Assembly: GCA_019409045.1 (NCBI GenBank)
Contig: DXVG01000057.1
Coordinates: forward strand, 1 to 8,933
Reading direction: 5' to 3'
Length of the DNA: 8,933 nucleotides
From: Clostridiales bacterium
GTDB lineage: Bacteria > Bacillota > Clostridia > Christensenellales > Aristaeellaceae
In this document: in pieces, positions 1-6,695 of the stretch
Layout: every line of letters begins with the position of its first letter
Position numbering within the stretch: position 1 is the first letter of the stretch
The notes under the pieces: model-generated
What the model was told of the DNA's origin: nothing
Database searches by the model: none
What the model saw: the letters and a program-made list of their open reading frames with translations, nothing else
Program-made: the position numbers and the translations under genes

Positions 1-342
1 AAACAAAGGCCCCGCCAGCGCCAGCGCCGCCACGCCGAGCATGCCCACCGGGCCGACCGGCCGCGTCAGCCGCGCCGCGTCCTCGGCGCCGCCCCTGCGC
101 GCAAGCAAAAGCGCGGGCAGGAGCATGAACGGCAGGTAGTACGCAAGCTGCGCCACCAGCTCCACGCCGTGCGCGCTCAGGCCGGGAAACAGCGCGCTCG
201 CGGCGCGCGTGATGGGGCCGTAGAGCACGCTGATCAGCGCGAGCCCCGCCACCGCGATCAGGTACGCGGCGGCCGCGGCCGTGGCGGAGGGCCGCTTTGC
301 GGGCGGCGGAGCGCCGACCGCGTCGCCCTGCGGGCTATACAT
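1..342 (-). CDS. N-terminal part of an unidentified multi-pass membrane protein (runs off the left edge)
   Basis: An ATG at 342-340 opens a frame that stays open for 114 codons to the window edge; the only stop upstream in frame is at 360-358. It overlaps the end of ychF by 8 bp, so it is probably translated by coupling; I see no strong Shine-Dalgarno sequence. The protein begins with about 25 Ala/Pro-rich residues. Hydrophobic segments follow at about residues 27-45, 60-81 and 98-114. A short basic/acidic loop (about residues 82-95, Arg-Arg then Glu-Asp) lies between the second and third segments. This layout would fit a CPBP-type (CAAX-like) intramembrane protease, whose catalytic motifs would lie further downstream, outside the window. 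That is only a guess. It is the last visible gene of the minus-strand operon that starts near 3977. Confidence 0.6.
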   Translation of the reverse strand, partial: MYSPQGDAVGAPPPAKRPSATAAAAAYLIAVAGLALISVLYGPITRAASALFPGLSAHGVELVAQLAYYLPFMLLPALLLARRGGAEDAARLTRPVGPVGMLGVAALALAGPLF

Positions 343-1432
343 TGAAGCGGAACAGCGTCACATCGCCGTCCTTCATCACATAGTCCTTGCCCTCGGAGCG
401 CACAAGGCCCTTTTCCTTGCAGGCGTTCATGCTGCCCTCGCGCACGAGGTCGTCGTAGGAGACGATCTCGGCGCGGATGAAGCCGCGCTCAAAGTCCGTG
501 TGTATCTTGCCCGCGGCCTGCGGCGCGCGCGTGCCCTCCGCGATGGTCCAGGCGCGCACCTCCTTGGGCCCCGCGGTGAGGAAGCTGATCAGCCCCAGGA
601 GCCGGTAGCTCAGCCGCACCAGCCGGTCCAAGCCGCTGTGTTCAAGGCCCATGTCCTCCAGGAACATCTGCTTGTCCTCGGGGTCGAGCTGGGCGATGTC
701 CTCCTCGGCCTTGGCGCAGATGACCAGCACTTCCGAGCCTTCCGCCTCGGCGACGGCGCGCACCTTGCCGACCAGCGGAAGGTCGCGCTCGTCCCTGCCC
801 ACGTCGGCCTCTGCGATGTTGGCGGCGTAGACCACCTTCTTCATCGTCAGCAGGAACCAGCCCGCGGCCACCTCGCGCAGCTCGTCTGTGAGGGAAGCTG
901 TGCGGGCGGGCTTGCCTTCATTCATGTGCGCAAGGAGTATGTCGGCGCACTCGAGCTCGTCCTGAAACTTCTTTTCGCCGTTGCGCACAAGGTGCGCGGC
1001 CTTTTCGCGGCGGCGGGAGACGGTTTCGATGTCGGCGAGCACGAGCTCTGTCTGGATGGTGTCGATGTCGCGCGCGGGGTCCACGCTGCCGTCGACGTGG
1101 ACGACGTTTTCGTCCTCAAAGCAGCGCACCACATGCACGATGGCGTCCACCTCGCGGATGTGCGAGAGGAACTTGTTGCCCAGCCCCTCGCCGTGGCTCG
1201 CGCCCTTGACCAGCCCCGCGATGTCCACAAACTCCAGCGTCGCCGGGGTGTACTTCTCCGGGTGGTACATCTCGCAGAGCACGTCCAGCCGCTCGTCCGG
1301 CACGGCGACCACGCCGGTGTTGGGCTCAATGGTGCAAAACGGATAGTTCGCCGCCTGCGCGCCCGCGCAGGTGATGGCGTTAAACAGCGTGCTCTTGCCC
1401 ACGTTGGGCAGGCCCACCACGCCCAGTTTCAT
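335..1432 (-). CDS. ychF: Redox-regulated P-loop ATPase YchF (OLA1 family)
   Basis: This is a complete 365-residue protein, the usual length for YchF. The Walker A/G1 motif GLPNVGKS is at residues 7-14, followed by the YchF-typical NYPFCTIEPN at 29-38. The G3 region DIAGL is at 70-74 and runs into a conserved glycine-rich stretch, GEGLGNKFL (81-89). The fourth nucleotide motif is NIAE (205-208); this NxxE form replaces NKxD of ordinary GTPases and explains the family's ATP preference. A C-terminal TGS domain covers about 281-364. YchF is a cytoplasmic, ribosome-associated ATPase linked to translation and, in studied bacteria, to oxidative-stress responses. A GGAGGT site (1447-1442) lies 9 nt before the ATG. 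The gene is 78 bp downstream of the mutase gene in the same operon and overlaps the next gene by 8 bp. The family call is certain; its exact role here is not. Confidence 0.97.
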   Translation of the reverse strand: MKLGVVGLPNVGKSTLFNAITCAGAQAANYPFCTIEPNTGVVAVPDERLDVLCEMYHPEKYTPATLEFVDIAGLVKGASHGEGLGNKFLSHIREVDAIVHVVRCFEDENVVHVDGSVDPARDIDTIQTELVLADIETVSRRREKAAHLVRNGEKKFQDELECADILLAHMNEGKPARTASLTDELREVAAGWFLLTMKKVVYAANIAEADVGRDERDLPLVGKVRAVAEAEGSEVLVICAKAEEDIAQLDPEDKQMFLEDMGLEHSGLDRLVRLSYRLLGLISFLTAGPKEVRAWTIAEGTRAPQAAGKIHTDFERGFIRAEIVSYDDLVREGSMNACKEKGLVRSEGKDYVMKDGDVTLFRFNV

Positions 1433-1459
1433 AGGTTTCCGACCTCCAAAGCCGCGCTC

Positions 1460-1483
1460 GGGCGCGACCGGGTGGCCGCGCCC
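1460..1483 (-). other. Hairpin in the mutase-ychF intergenic gap
   Basis: On the minus-strand transcript, GGGCGCGGCC and GGTCGCGCCC form a 10-bp stem (one G-U pair) around a 4-nt loop. It sits between the mutase stop and the ychF ribosome site. No U-tract follows, so it is not an intrinsic terminator. It may slow mRNA decay or separate the two translation units; this is inference. Confidence 0.35.
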
Positions 1484-1510
1484 ACTGGCGGATGCTGTAT
1501 TTTGGGTTTT

Positions 1511-3196
1511 TTACGCCTCCACGCCCATGACCTGCTTGAGCGATGCGACGTACTGGTCCAGCAGCGCATCGGTCTGCGCGTGGCTGTCCGAGACCGCGCC
1601 GGCGTAGATCTTGATCTTCGGCTCGGTGCCCGAGGGGCGCACGCACGCCCAGCCGCGCTCGAGCGTGTAGTACATCACGTCGCTCTTGGGCTCGGAGAGC
1701 ATGTAATCGCGCGTGGAGACCACGCCGGACGGCCCGATCTGCCGAAGCGGCTTTTCGCGCAGAGAGCGCATGATGACCTGCATCCTCTCCAGGCCGTCCT
1801 TGCCCGGCAGCGTGACCGACACCGTGCGCTCGCCGAACACGCCGTACTTTTTGTACAGCGCCTCGATGGCGTCCACGAGCGTCATGCCCTGCTTTTTGTA
1901 GAAGCATGCGGCCTCGGCGATGAGCATCACGGCGTTGACGCCGTCCTTGTCGCGCACGTCTGTGCCGGAGAGGAAGCCGTAGCTCTCCTCAAAGCCGAAC
2001 TCGAACGTGTTGGAGCCCGTCTCCTCAAACTGCTGTATCTTCTCGGCGATGAACTTAAAGCCCGTGAGCACGTCGAACAGCTCGGCGCCAAAGTCCCGGC
2101 AGATGACGCGCGCCATCTCGGTGGAGACGATGGACTTGACCGCCGCCGCGTTTTTGGGCAGCGTGCCCAGCGCCTGCTTGCGGGAGAGTATGTAGTGCAA
2201 AAGCACGCAGCCGATCTGGTTGCCCGTGAGCAGCCGCACGTCGCCCGACTCGGTCAGGCAGGCCACGCCCACGCGGTCGCAGTCCGGGTCGGTGCCCACG
2301 CACAGGTCCGCGCCGAGCTGTTTCTGCATGGCCACGGCCAGGTTGAAGGCGTCCTTTTCCTCGGGGTTGGGCACGCGCACGGTGGGGAAGTCGCCGTTGG
2401 GCAGCTCCTGTTCGGGCACGACGTAGACGTTTTCCACGCCGATCTCCTTGAGCACGCGGCGCACGGGGATGTTGCCCGAGCCGTGCAGCGGCGTATAGAC
2501 GATCTTGAGCGTCTTGCCCATCTCGCGGGTGAGGCCGGGGTCCACCGCCAGCTTCTCGACCGCGGCGATGTAGGCGTCGTCCACCGAGGCGGGCACGCTG
2601 ATCACAAGGCCCTTTGCGCGGGCCTCGGCCTCGTCCATGGGCACGGCCTGGTCGTAGCCGATGCCGGGCAGGCGGCTGGTGATGCCCGCCGCGCGATCCG
2701 GCGGGAGCTGGCCGCCGTCCTCCCAATAGACCTTGTAGCCGTTGTACTTGCTGGGGTTGTGGCTGGCGGTGATGACCACGCCGGCGAGGCACTTTAAGTG
2801 CCGCACCGTAAAGGAGAGCACCGGCACGGGCCGGAGCGAATCGAACAGATACGCCTTCACGCCCTGCGAGGCGAGCACCAGCGCCGTCTGCGTGGCGAAC
2901 TCGCGGGAGAAATTGCGCGAATCGTAGGCGATGGCAACGCCGCGCTCGGCGCCGCCCTCGTGCTCGCGGATCAGCGCGGCCAGCGCCATGGTCACGCGGC
3001 CCACGGTGTAGCGGTTCATGCGGTTGGTCCCAAGGCCGAGCACGCCGCGCATGCCCGCCGTACCGAAGGAGAGCTCGCGGTAAAAGCGGTCCTCCAGCTC
3101 CGCGGGGTCGCTCTCAAGGGCGCGCAGCTCCGCCTGCTCCTGCGCGTTGCCCGCGGTCAGCGCGAGCCAGTTTTTGTATTCCTGCATCGTATTCAT
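1511..3196 (-). CDS. pgcA: Phospho-sugar mutase, PgcA/PGM2 type (phosphoglucomutase/phosphomannomutase)
   Basis: The protein is 561 residues with all alpha-D-phosphohexomutase landmarks. The N-terminal SFGTAGMRG is at 43-51. The catalytic loop TASHNP is at 143-148, with Ser145 as the phospho-carrying serine. The Mg-binding DPDCDR is at 303-308, the sugar-binding GFEESYG at 401-407, and the phosphate-binding RPSGTEPK at 520-527. Length and motif set match the Bacillus PgcA/animal PGM2 branch. That branch interconverts glucose-1-P and glucose-6-P (feeding UDP-glucose, glycolipids or glycogen); some PGM2-type enzymes act on pentose phosphates, so phosphopentomutase activity is an alternative. 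I chose ATG 3196: it overlaps the upstream TGA as ATGA, and AGAGGG lies just before it. A GTG at 3217 is also in frame but lies inside the upstream gene. The enzyme is cytoplasmic and translationally coupled to the diiron gene. Confidence 0.93.
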   Translation of the reverse strand: MNTMQEYKNWLALTAGNAQEQAELRALESDPAELEDRFYRELSFGTAGMRGVLGLGTNRMNRYTVGRVTMALAALIREHEGGAERGVAIAYDSRNFSREFATQTALVLASQGVKAYLFDSLRPVPVLSFTVRHLKCLAGVVITASHNPSKYNGYKVYWEDGGQLPPDRAAGITSRLPGIGYDQAVPMDEAEARAKGLVISVPASVDDAYIAAVEKLAVDPGLTREMGKTLKIVYTPLHGSGNIPVRRVLKEIGVENVYVVPEQELPNGDFPTVRVPNPEEKDAFNLAVAMQKQLGADLCVGTDPDCDRVGVACLTESGDVRLLTGNQIGCVLLHYILSRKQALGTLPKNAAAVKSIVSTEMARVICRDFGAELFDVLTGFKFIAEKIQQFEETGSNTFEFGFEESYGFLSGTDVRDKDGVNAVMLIAEAACFYKKQGMTLVDAIEALYKKYGVFGERTVSVTLPGKDGLERMQVIMRSLREKPLRQIGPSGVVSTRDYMLSEPKSDVMYYTLERGWACVRPSGTEPKIKIYAGAVSDSHAQTDALLDQYVASLKQVMGVEA

Positions 3197-3666
3197 ATCT
3201 CTGCCCTCTGGCGGCACAGCCTGCGCATGTGCCCGCGCTCCTGTTCTGCGATGTTGAGAAACACTTCCCGCGCGGCCGCGTCCGAGCTCAGCCGCGCCAG
3301 CTCCATGTAGAAGAGTATCGAATCCTTTTCCGAGGCGATGGCGTAGTCCAGCACCGCGCGCACGTCGTCAAAGCCGTCCTCCCGAAGCGCCATCAGACCG
3401 CCGGGGAACACGATCTCCGCGGCCACGGCGCTGAGGTAGGCGCTGGCCTCGTCGCCATAGGAGGCGTGCTCCCTGCGAAGCAGCGCCTCCTCGTACAGGC
3501 GCGAAAACTCCGCCGCGTGGGCGACCTCGTCCGCGGCAAGCGCCTCGAGCATTTCGATGACCTCGCGGTTGCGGCTCACGCGCGCGGCCCTGCGATAGAG
3601 GGCTTCCCCGCGCCTTTCCATCTCTATGGCGATGCGCAGGCCCTCCAGGTCGTTAAAATCGTGCAT
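3193..3666 (-). CDS. Ferritin-like diiron protein, rubrerythrin-type four-helix domain without rubredoxin module
   Basis: The protein is 157 residues, all predicted helical. It carries two repeated half-site signatures of ferritin-like diiron proteins. The first is Glu17 in MERRGEALY plus Glu47-x-x-His50 (DEVAH). The second is Glu113 (ASEKD) plus Glu143-x-x-His146 (EQERGH). This gives the full set of four Glu and two His ligands. There is no C-terminal Cys4 rubredoxin domain, so it resembles the short COG1633 proteins rather than classical rubrerythrin, and electrons must come from a separate partner. Known relatives reduce peroxide or handle iron; the substrate here is unproven. The start is ATG 3666, since AGGAGG (3678-3673) lies 6 nt upstream; a GTG at 3672 would overlap that site. 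It begins 18 bp after the CxxC gene, and its TGA overlaps the mutase ATG. Confidence 0.88.
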   Translation of the reverse strand: MHDFNDLEGLRIAIEMERRGEALYRRAARVSRNREVIEMLEALAADEVAHAAEFSRLYEEALLRREHASYGDEASAYLSAVAAEIVFPGGLMALREDGFDDVRAVLDYAIASEKDSILFYMELARLSSDAAAREVFLNIAEQERGHMRRLCRQRAEI

Positions 3667-3684
3667 GCGCACCTCCTCAGAGCG

Positions 3685-3885
3685 TCACTTGTCCTGGAAG
3701 TACTCGTTGAGGTCCCTGACCAGCGCGTCGGCGTCCACGCCGTGCACCATGCTGGCCATTTCGATGGACTCGCCCACGGACATGGGGCAGGTGAGGCAGT
3801 GCATGCCGTGCGACATAAAGACGGGCGCGCAGCCCCGGTCCTTGGAGAGCACCTCGCCGATGGTCATGGTCTTGTCAATGGTCAT
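3685..3885 (-). CDS. DUF1858 / hybrid-cluster-associated redox disulfide mini-protein
   Basis: The 66-residue protein starts with the typical MTIGEVL segment (7-13), then a Pro-Val-Phe helix (21-23). The signature GMHCLTCP follows at 27-34, giving a CxxC pair (Cys30 and Cys33). It ends with a helix-rich SVGESIEMA...VHGVDADALVRDLN part. This is the DUF1858 family, also described as the redox disulfide domain that accompanies hybrid cluster proteins in anaerobes. The biochemical role is not established. A third cysteine, Cys19, lies before the motif. ATG 3885 is preceded at 8 nt by AAGGAGG (3900-3894); a longer in-frame Arg-rich extension to 3945 would reach up to the promoter's transcription start and is not the likely start. 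It is the first gene of the operon, 18 bp before the diiron gene, so the CxxC protein could be its thiol or electron partner (inference). Confidence 0.9.
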   Translation of the reverse strand: MTIDKTMTIGEVLSKDRGCAPVFMSHGMHCLTCPMSVGESIEMASMVHGVDADALVRDLNEYFQDK

Positions 3886-3919
3886 GGAAACATCCTCCTT
3901 GCGGAAATCTCTGCGGCGC

Positions 3920-3935
3920 GGCGGCGCGCGCCGCC
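3920..3935. promoter_or_regulatory. 16-bp perfect palindrome in the leader of the CxxC/diiron operon
   Basis: GGCGGCGC is followed directly by its reverse complement. It begins about 7 nt after the predicted transcription start and ends 19 nt before the AAGGAGG site. In RNA it would form a 6-bp stem with a GCGC loop at the 5' end of the mRNA. It could be a stabilising 5' hairpin or an operator. GC-rich DNA produces such palindromes easily, so the function is open. Confidence 0.3.
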
Positions 3936-3948
3936 TCTTTTCCACATT

Positions 3949-3977
3949 ATTTTACCGCAAAACGCGCAGGAAAGCAA
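3949..3977 (-). promoter_or_regulatory. Sigma-A type promoter of the CxxC-diiron-mutase-ychF operon
   Basis: The -35 box is TTGCTT (3977-3972), followed by a 17-bp spacer and the -10 box TAAAAT (3954-3949). The predicted start is near 3942, giving a leader of about 57 nt. It is wedged 15 bp downstream of the importer operon's terminator, which supports an independent transcription unit. Confidence 0.7.
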
Positions 3978-3991
3978 GGCCTGCGCGCAGC

Positions 3992-4023
3992 CGAAAAATG
4001 CGCCCCCGAAAGAGGGGGCGCAT
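3992..4023 (-). terminator. Intrinsic terminator of the sugar importer operon
   Basis: The stem is a perfect 10 bp: ATGCGCCCCC (4023-4014 on the minus strand) pairs with GGGGGCGCAT across a TCTTTC loop, followed at once by a TTTTT run (ATTTTTCGG). It begins 13 bp after the permease stop codon and faces the right way. Confidence 0.92.
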
Positions 4024-4035
4024 GCGTTTGGGCGC

Positions 4036-5010
4036 TCAGCCCTTCGCGCGCTTGGCGCTGCGCAAAAAGTCGGTGTACACGGCCAGGAGTATGACCGCGC
4101 CCTTGATGATGTACTGCCAGTCGGAGTTGACGCCCATCAGGTTCAGGCCGTTGTTGAGGATGCCGATGATCAGCGCGCCGATGAGCGTGCCGCCCAGCCG
4201 GCCCGAGCCGCCCGCCATGGAGGTGCCGCCCACGACCACGGCCGCGATGGCGTCCATCTCCGCGCCGTCGCCGGAGGTGCAGGTGCCCGAGTACAGGCGC
4301 GAGGCGATGGTGATGCCCGCAAGGCCCGCCATCAGGCCGCTGAAGCTGTAGACCACGAACTTGACCTTGGCGGTGCTGATACCGGAGAACTTGGCGGCGG
4401 TGTCGTTGCCGCCCACGGCGTAGATGTGCCTGCCCAGCTTTGTGCGGTTCAAGAACAGCACCGAGATGATGAACACGACGATCATCGTCACCACCGGCGT
4501 GGGCACCGGGCCCACATAGCCCGCGCCCAGGAACTTCCAGGCGTCGGTCATGCAGCGGATGGGCTTGCCGCCGGAGTAGACGTAGGCGATGCCCTTTGCG
4601 ATGTTCATCGACGCAAGCGTCACGATGAACGGCGGGATCTGCGTCTTGGCGATGATGAAGCCGTTGAACAGGCCGAACAGCAGGCCCGAGAGCACGCCCA
4701 CCAGTATGCCCACGATCTCCGGCATGCCGCCCCAGACCACCGTGGCCGCGCCCAGCACGCCGGACATGGCGATGATGGAGCCGACCGACAGGTCGATGCC
4801 GCCCAGGATGATGACCATCGTCATGCCGCAGGCCAGCAGCATGTTCGGCGCGCTCTGGCGCAGCACGTTAAAGATGTTGGTCTGCGTAAGGAACGTGGAG
4901 TGCGTCACGGGGTAGATATACAAAAACAGGATCATCGCCGCCAGCGCGCACAGTATGCCCAGATTGTCCTTGAAGTACCGCTTGATGCTCTTTGCCAATC
5001 TCTCACCCAT
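4036..5010 (-). CDS. Sugar ABC importer, permease subunit (RbsC/MglC/XylH family)
   Basis: The 324-residue integral membrane protein has about 8-10 hydrophobic segments and belongs to the branched-chain/ribose permease fold (BPD_transp_2). Visible family marks are GIDLSVGS (71-78), IPPFIVTLASM (125-135), GRHIYAVGGN (193-202) leading into AAKFSGI, and GGTSMAGGSGRLGGT (261-275). The last marks the cytoplasmic coupling region that contacts the ATPase. Two copies would form the transport pore. It lies last in the importer operon. Its ATG overlaps the ATPase stop by 8 bp, with AGGAGG 8 nt upstream, so the two are probably co-translated. The transported sugar cannot be read from this subunit. A strong terminator follows. 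Confidence 0.95.
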   Translation of the reverse strand: MGERLAKSIKRYFKDNLGILCALAAMILFLYIYPVTHSTFLTQTNIFNVLRQSAPNMLLACGMTMVIILGGIDLSVGSIIAMSGVLGAATVVWGGMPEIVGILVGVLSGLLFGLFNGFIIAKTQIPPFIVTLASMNIAKGIAYVYSGGKPIRCMTDAWKFLGAGYVGPVPTPVVTMIVVFIISVLFLNRTKLGRHIYAVGGNDTAAKFSGISTAKVKFVVYSFSGLMAGLAGITIASRLYSGTCTSGDGAEMDAIAAVVVGGTSMAGGSGRLGGTLIGALIIGILNNGLNLMGVNSDWQYIIKGAVILLAVYTDFLRSAKRAKG

Positions 5011-6526
5011 TGCCGTGTCCTCCTGAAGATTCTTGGGTGGCCAGCTTCATGATGGCCTCCTGGCTCACGTCCTCGTGTTCTATGCAGCCGGTGATCCTGC
5101 CCTCGTACATCACATACACGCGATCGGACATGTTGATGATCTCCGGCAGCTCCGAGGAGATCATGATGATCGAAACGCCCTGCTTGGTCAGGTTGTTCAT
5201 GATCTCATAGATCTCGGCCTTCGCGCCCACGTCCACGCCGCGGGTCGGCTCGTCAAGGATCAGTATCTTCGGGTTGGTCGCCAGCCAGCGGCCGATCATC
5301 ACCTTCTGCTGGTTGCCGCCGGAGAGGTTGGCGATGGTCTGCTCCTGCGAGGGCGTCTTGGTGCGCATCTTGTCGATGAACTCCTGCGTGATCTCCTCCT
5401 CGCGGCGGGCGTTGACCACCAGGTTGTGCATGAACTGCTCCAGCACCTCGATGGTGGAGTTGAAGCGCACGCTCTGCACATGGTAGAGCCCCTGCAGCTT
5501 GCGGTTCTCCGGCACCATGGCGATGCCGTTTTTCATCGCGTCCACGGCGGTGCGGATGTCCACTTTCTTTCCGTCTATGTAGATCTCGCCCGTCTTTGCG
5601 CGGGTGAGGCCGAACACGCACTGCATCGTCTCGCTGCGGCCCGCGCCCACAAGCCCGGCAAAGCCGACGATCTCGCCCCTGTGCACCTCGAAGGACACGC
5701 CCTTCACGCGCGCGCGGCGGCCCTTCTTGCCGTCCTTGATGTCCACGCACCTGAGCACCACCTCGTCGGACTTGACGTGGTCGCGCACATAGTACTGGTC
5801 CAGCTCGCGGCCGACCATCATGGCGATCAGTTCGTCCTTGGGCGTGGAGGCCACATCGCGCGTGCCCACATAGCAGCCGTCGCGCAAGACCGTCACGCGG
5901 TCGCACACCTCGGCAAGCTCGCTCATCTTGTGGGATATGTAGATGATGCCAACGCCCTGCGCGGCCAGGGAGCGCATGATCTCAAACAGCGCGGCGACCT
6001 CGCGGTCGGAGATGGAGGAGGTCGGCTCGTCCATGACCAGTATGCGGCAGTTGAAGGAGATGGCCTTGACGATCTCCACCATCTGCTGCTGGGCGATGCT
6101 CAAATCCGCGATCTGCGCATCGGAGTCGATGCCCAGGTCGAACCGGTCGAGCATCTTCTGCGCGTCCGCGCTCATCTTGGTGTAGTTGACGCCGAACTTG
6201 CCCAGCGCCTCGCGGCCGAGGAATATGTTCTCCGCGACGGTCATGTGCGGCACCAGCACCAGCTCCTGATGGATGATGGAGATGCCGTTGTCGCGCGCGG
6301 AGTTGACGCCGGTGATGGCCACCTCCCGGCCGTCTATGAGGATCTTGCCCTCCTCCGGGTGATAGATGCCGCCCAGCACCTTGATCAGCGTCGATTTTCC
6401 CGCGCCGTTCTCGCCCAGAAGCGCGTGAATTTCGCCCGCCCTGAGCTGGAAGTCCACGTTTTGCAGCGCCTTCACGCCCGGGAACGACTTGCAGATGTTC
6501 TTCATTTCGAGCAAATACTCGCTCAT
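5003..6526 (-). CDS. Sugar ABC importer, double ATP-binding subunit (RbsA/MglA/XylG family)
   Basis: This 507-residue cytoplasmic ATPase has two fused ABC domains. Domain 1 has Walker A GENGAGKST (38-46), signature LSIAQQQ (142-148), Walker B ILVMDE (162-167) and switch His199. Domain 2 has a degenerate Walker A, GLVGAGRSE (291-299), with Arg in place of the usual Lys; signature LSGGNQQK (401-408); Walker B ILILDE (421-426); and ISSELPE instead of a switch His. This one active site plus one weakened site is normal for the carbohydrate family. An in-frame stop at 6547-6545 forces the start at ATG 6526. Its ribosome site is poor (GGTGGTG), unlike the strong sites of its neighbours. It follows the binding-protein gene after a 169-bp structured gap and overlaps the permease by 8 bp. 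Confidence 0.96.
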   Translation of the reverse strand: MSEYLLEMKNICKSFPGVKALQNVDFQLRAGEIHALLGENGAGKSTLIKVLGGIYHPEEGKILIDGREVAITGVNSARDNGISIIHQELVLVPHMTVAENIFLGREALGKFGVNYTKMSADAQKMLDRFDLGIDSDAQIADLSIAQQQMVEIVKAISFNCRILVMDEPTSSISDREVAALFEIMRSLAAQGVGIIYISHKMSELAEVCDRVTVLRDGCYVGTRDVASTPKDELIAMMVGRELDQYYVRDHVKSDEVVLRCVDIKDGKKGRRARVKGVSFEVHRGEIVGFAGLVGAGRSETMQCVFGLTRAKTGEIYIDGKKVDIRTAVDAMKNGIAMVPENRKLQGLYHVQSVRFNSTIEVLEQFMHNLVVNARREEEITQEFIDKMRTKTPSQEQTIANLSGGNQQKVMIGRWLATNPKILILDEPTRGVDVGAKAEIYEIMNNLTKQGVSIIMISSELPEIINMSDRVYVMYEGRITGCIEHEDVSQEAIMKLATQESSGGHGNG

Positions 6527-6566
6527 CGCGCTTTCACCACCGTTTCATCTTCATGGGGTATGCCGC

Positions 6567-6606
6567 CCGGCATCGCCGCGCGGGCCTTCCCGCGCGGCGA
6601 TGCCGG
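6567..6606 (-). other. 18-bp perfect stem with 4-nt loop upstream of the importer ATPase gene
   Basis: CCGGCATCGCCGCGCGGG (6567-6584) is exactly complementary to 6589-6606, leaving a 4-nt loop. No U-tract follows on the minus strand, so it is not a terminator. It begins about 40 nt before the ATPase start. A likely role is a decay barrier, or reducing ATPase translation relative to the binding protein (inference). Confidence 0.75.
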
Positions 6607-6614
6607 ACGAATTT

Positions 6615-6656
6615 GAAAAAGGGCTTTGCCCGGTTAAGGAACAAAGCCTCTTTTTC
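6615..6656 (-). terminator. Terminator-like hairpin (partial terminator or attenuator) between binding protein and ATPase genes
   Basis: On the minus strand GAGGCTTTG pairs with CAAAGCC (7 bp, then further A-U pairing with one bulge) around a loop of about 13 nt. A CTTTTTC tract follows on its 3' side. The A-run before and T-run after give intrinsic-terminator geometry. Because the ATPase and permease genes follow with no other visible promoter, it should be read through part of the time, lowering their expression relative to the binding protein. Confidence 0.65.
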
Positions 6657-6657
6657 A

Positions 6658-6685
6658 CGTTCCCGCCGCTTGCGCGGCGGGAACG
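6658..6685 (-). other. 12-bp hairpin with GCAA (GNRA) tetraloop just after the binding-protein stop
   Basis: CGTTCCCGCCGC and GCGGCGGGAACG pair perfectly. On the transcript the loop reads GCAA, a stable GNRA tetraloop. It starts 10 nt after the binding-protein stop codon. The position and stability fit a 3' protective stem for the upstream, highly needed message. Confidence 0.75.
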
Positions 6686-6695
6686 CAGACGCGGC

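Noticed and set aside
291..299. Degenerate second Walker A of the importer ATPase (protein residues 291-299) as a sign of a broken gene
   Set aside because: A weakened second nucleotide site with GxxGAGRSE is normal in RbsA/MglA/XylG proteins, so the gene is intact. The positions given are residue numbers of the protein encoded at 5003-6526.
281..2797. 838-codon open frame on the plus strand, opposite ychF and the mutase
   Set aside because: It lies antisense to two genes with clear family motifs, is Ala/His/Val/Arg-rich without recognisable domains, and is the expected by-product of G/C-biased third positions.
3672..3886. Longer starts for the diiron gene (GTG 3672) and the CxxC gene (3945)
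   Set aside because: The diiron GTG would overlap its own AGGAGG. The CxxC extension is Arg/Pro-rich and unlike the family, and its start would sit at about the predicted transcription start (near 3942), upstream of the AAGGAGG site that fits ATG 3885.
3229..5052. 607-codon plus-strand open frame opposite the diiron, CxxC and permease genes
   Set aside because: It runs across three real genes, a terminator and a promoter; its His/Asp/Ala-rich low-complexity composition is typical of an antisense shadow.
5033..6616. 527-codon plus-strand open frame opposite the importer ATPase
   Set aside because: It is antisense to a gene with both ABC domains intact and shows no motifs of its own.
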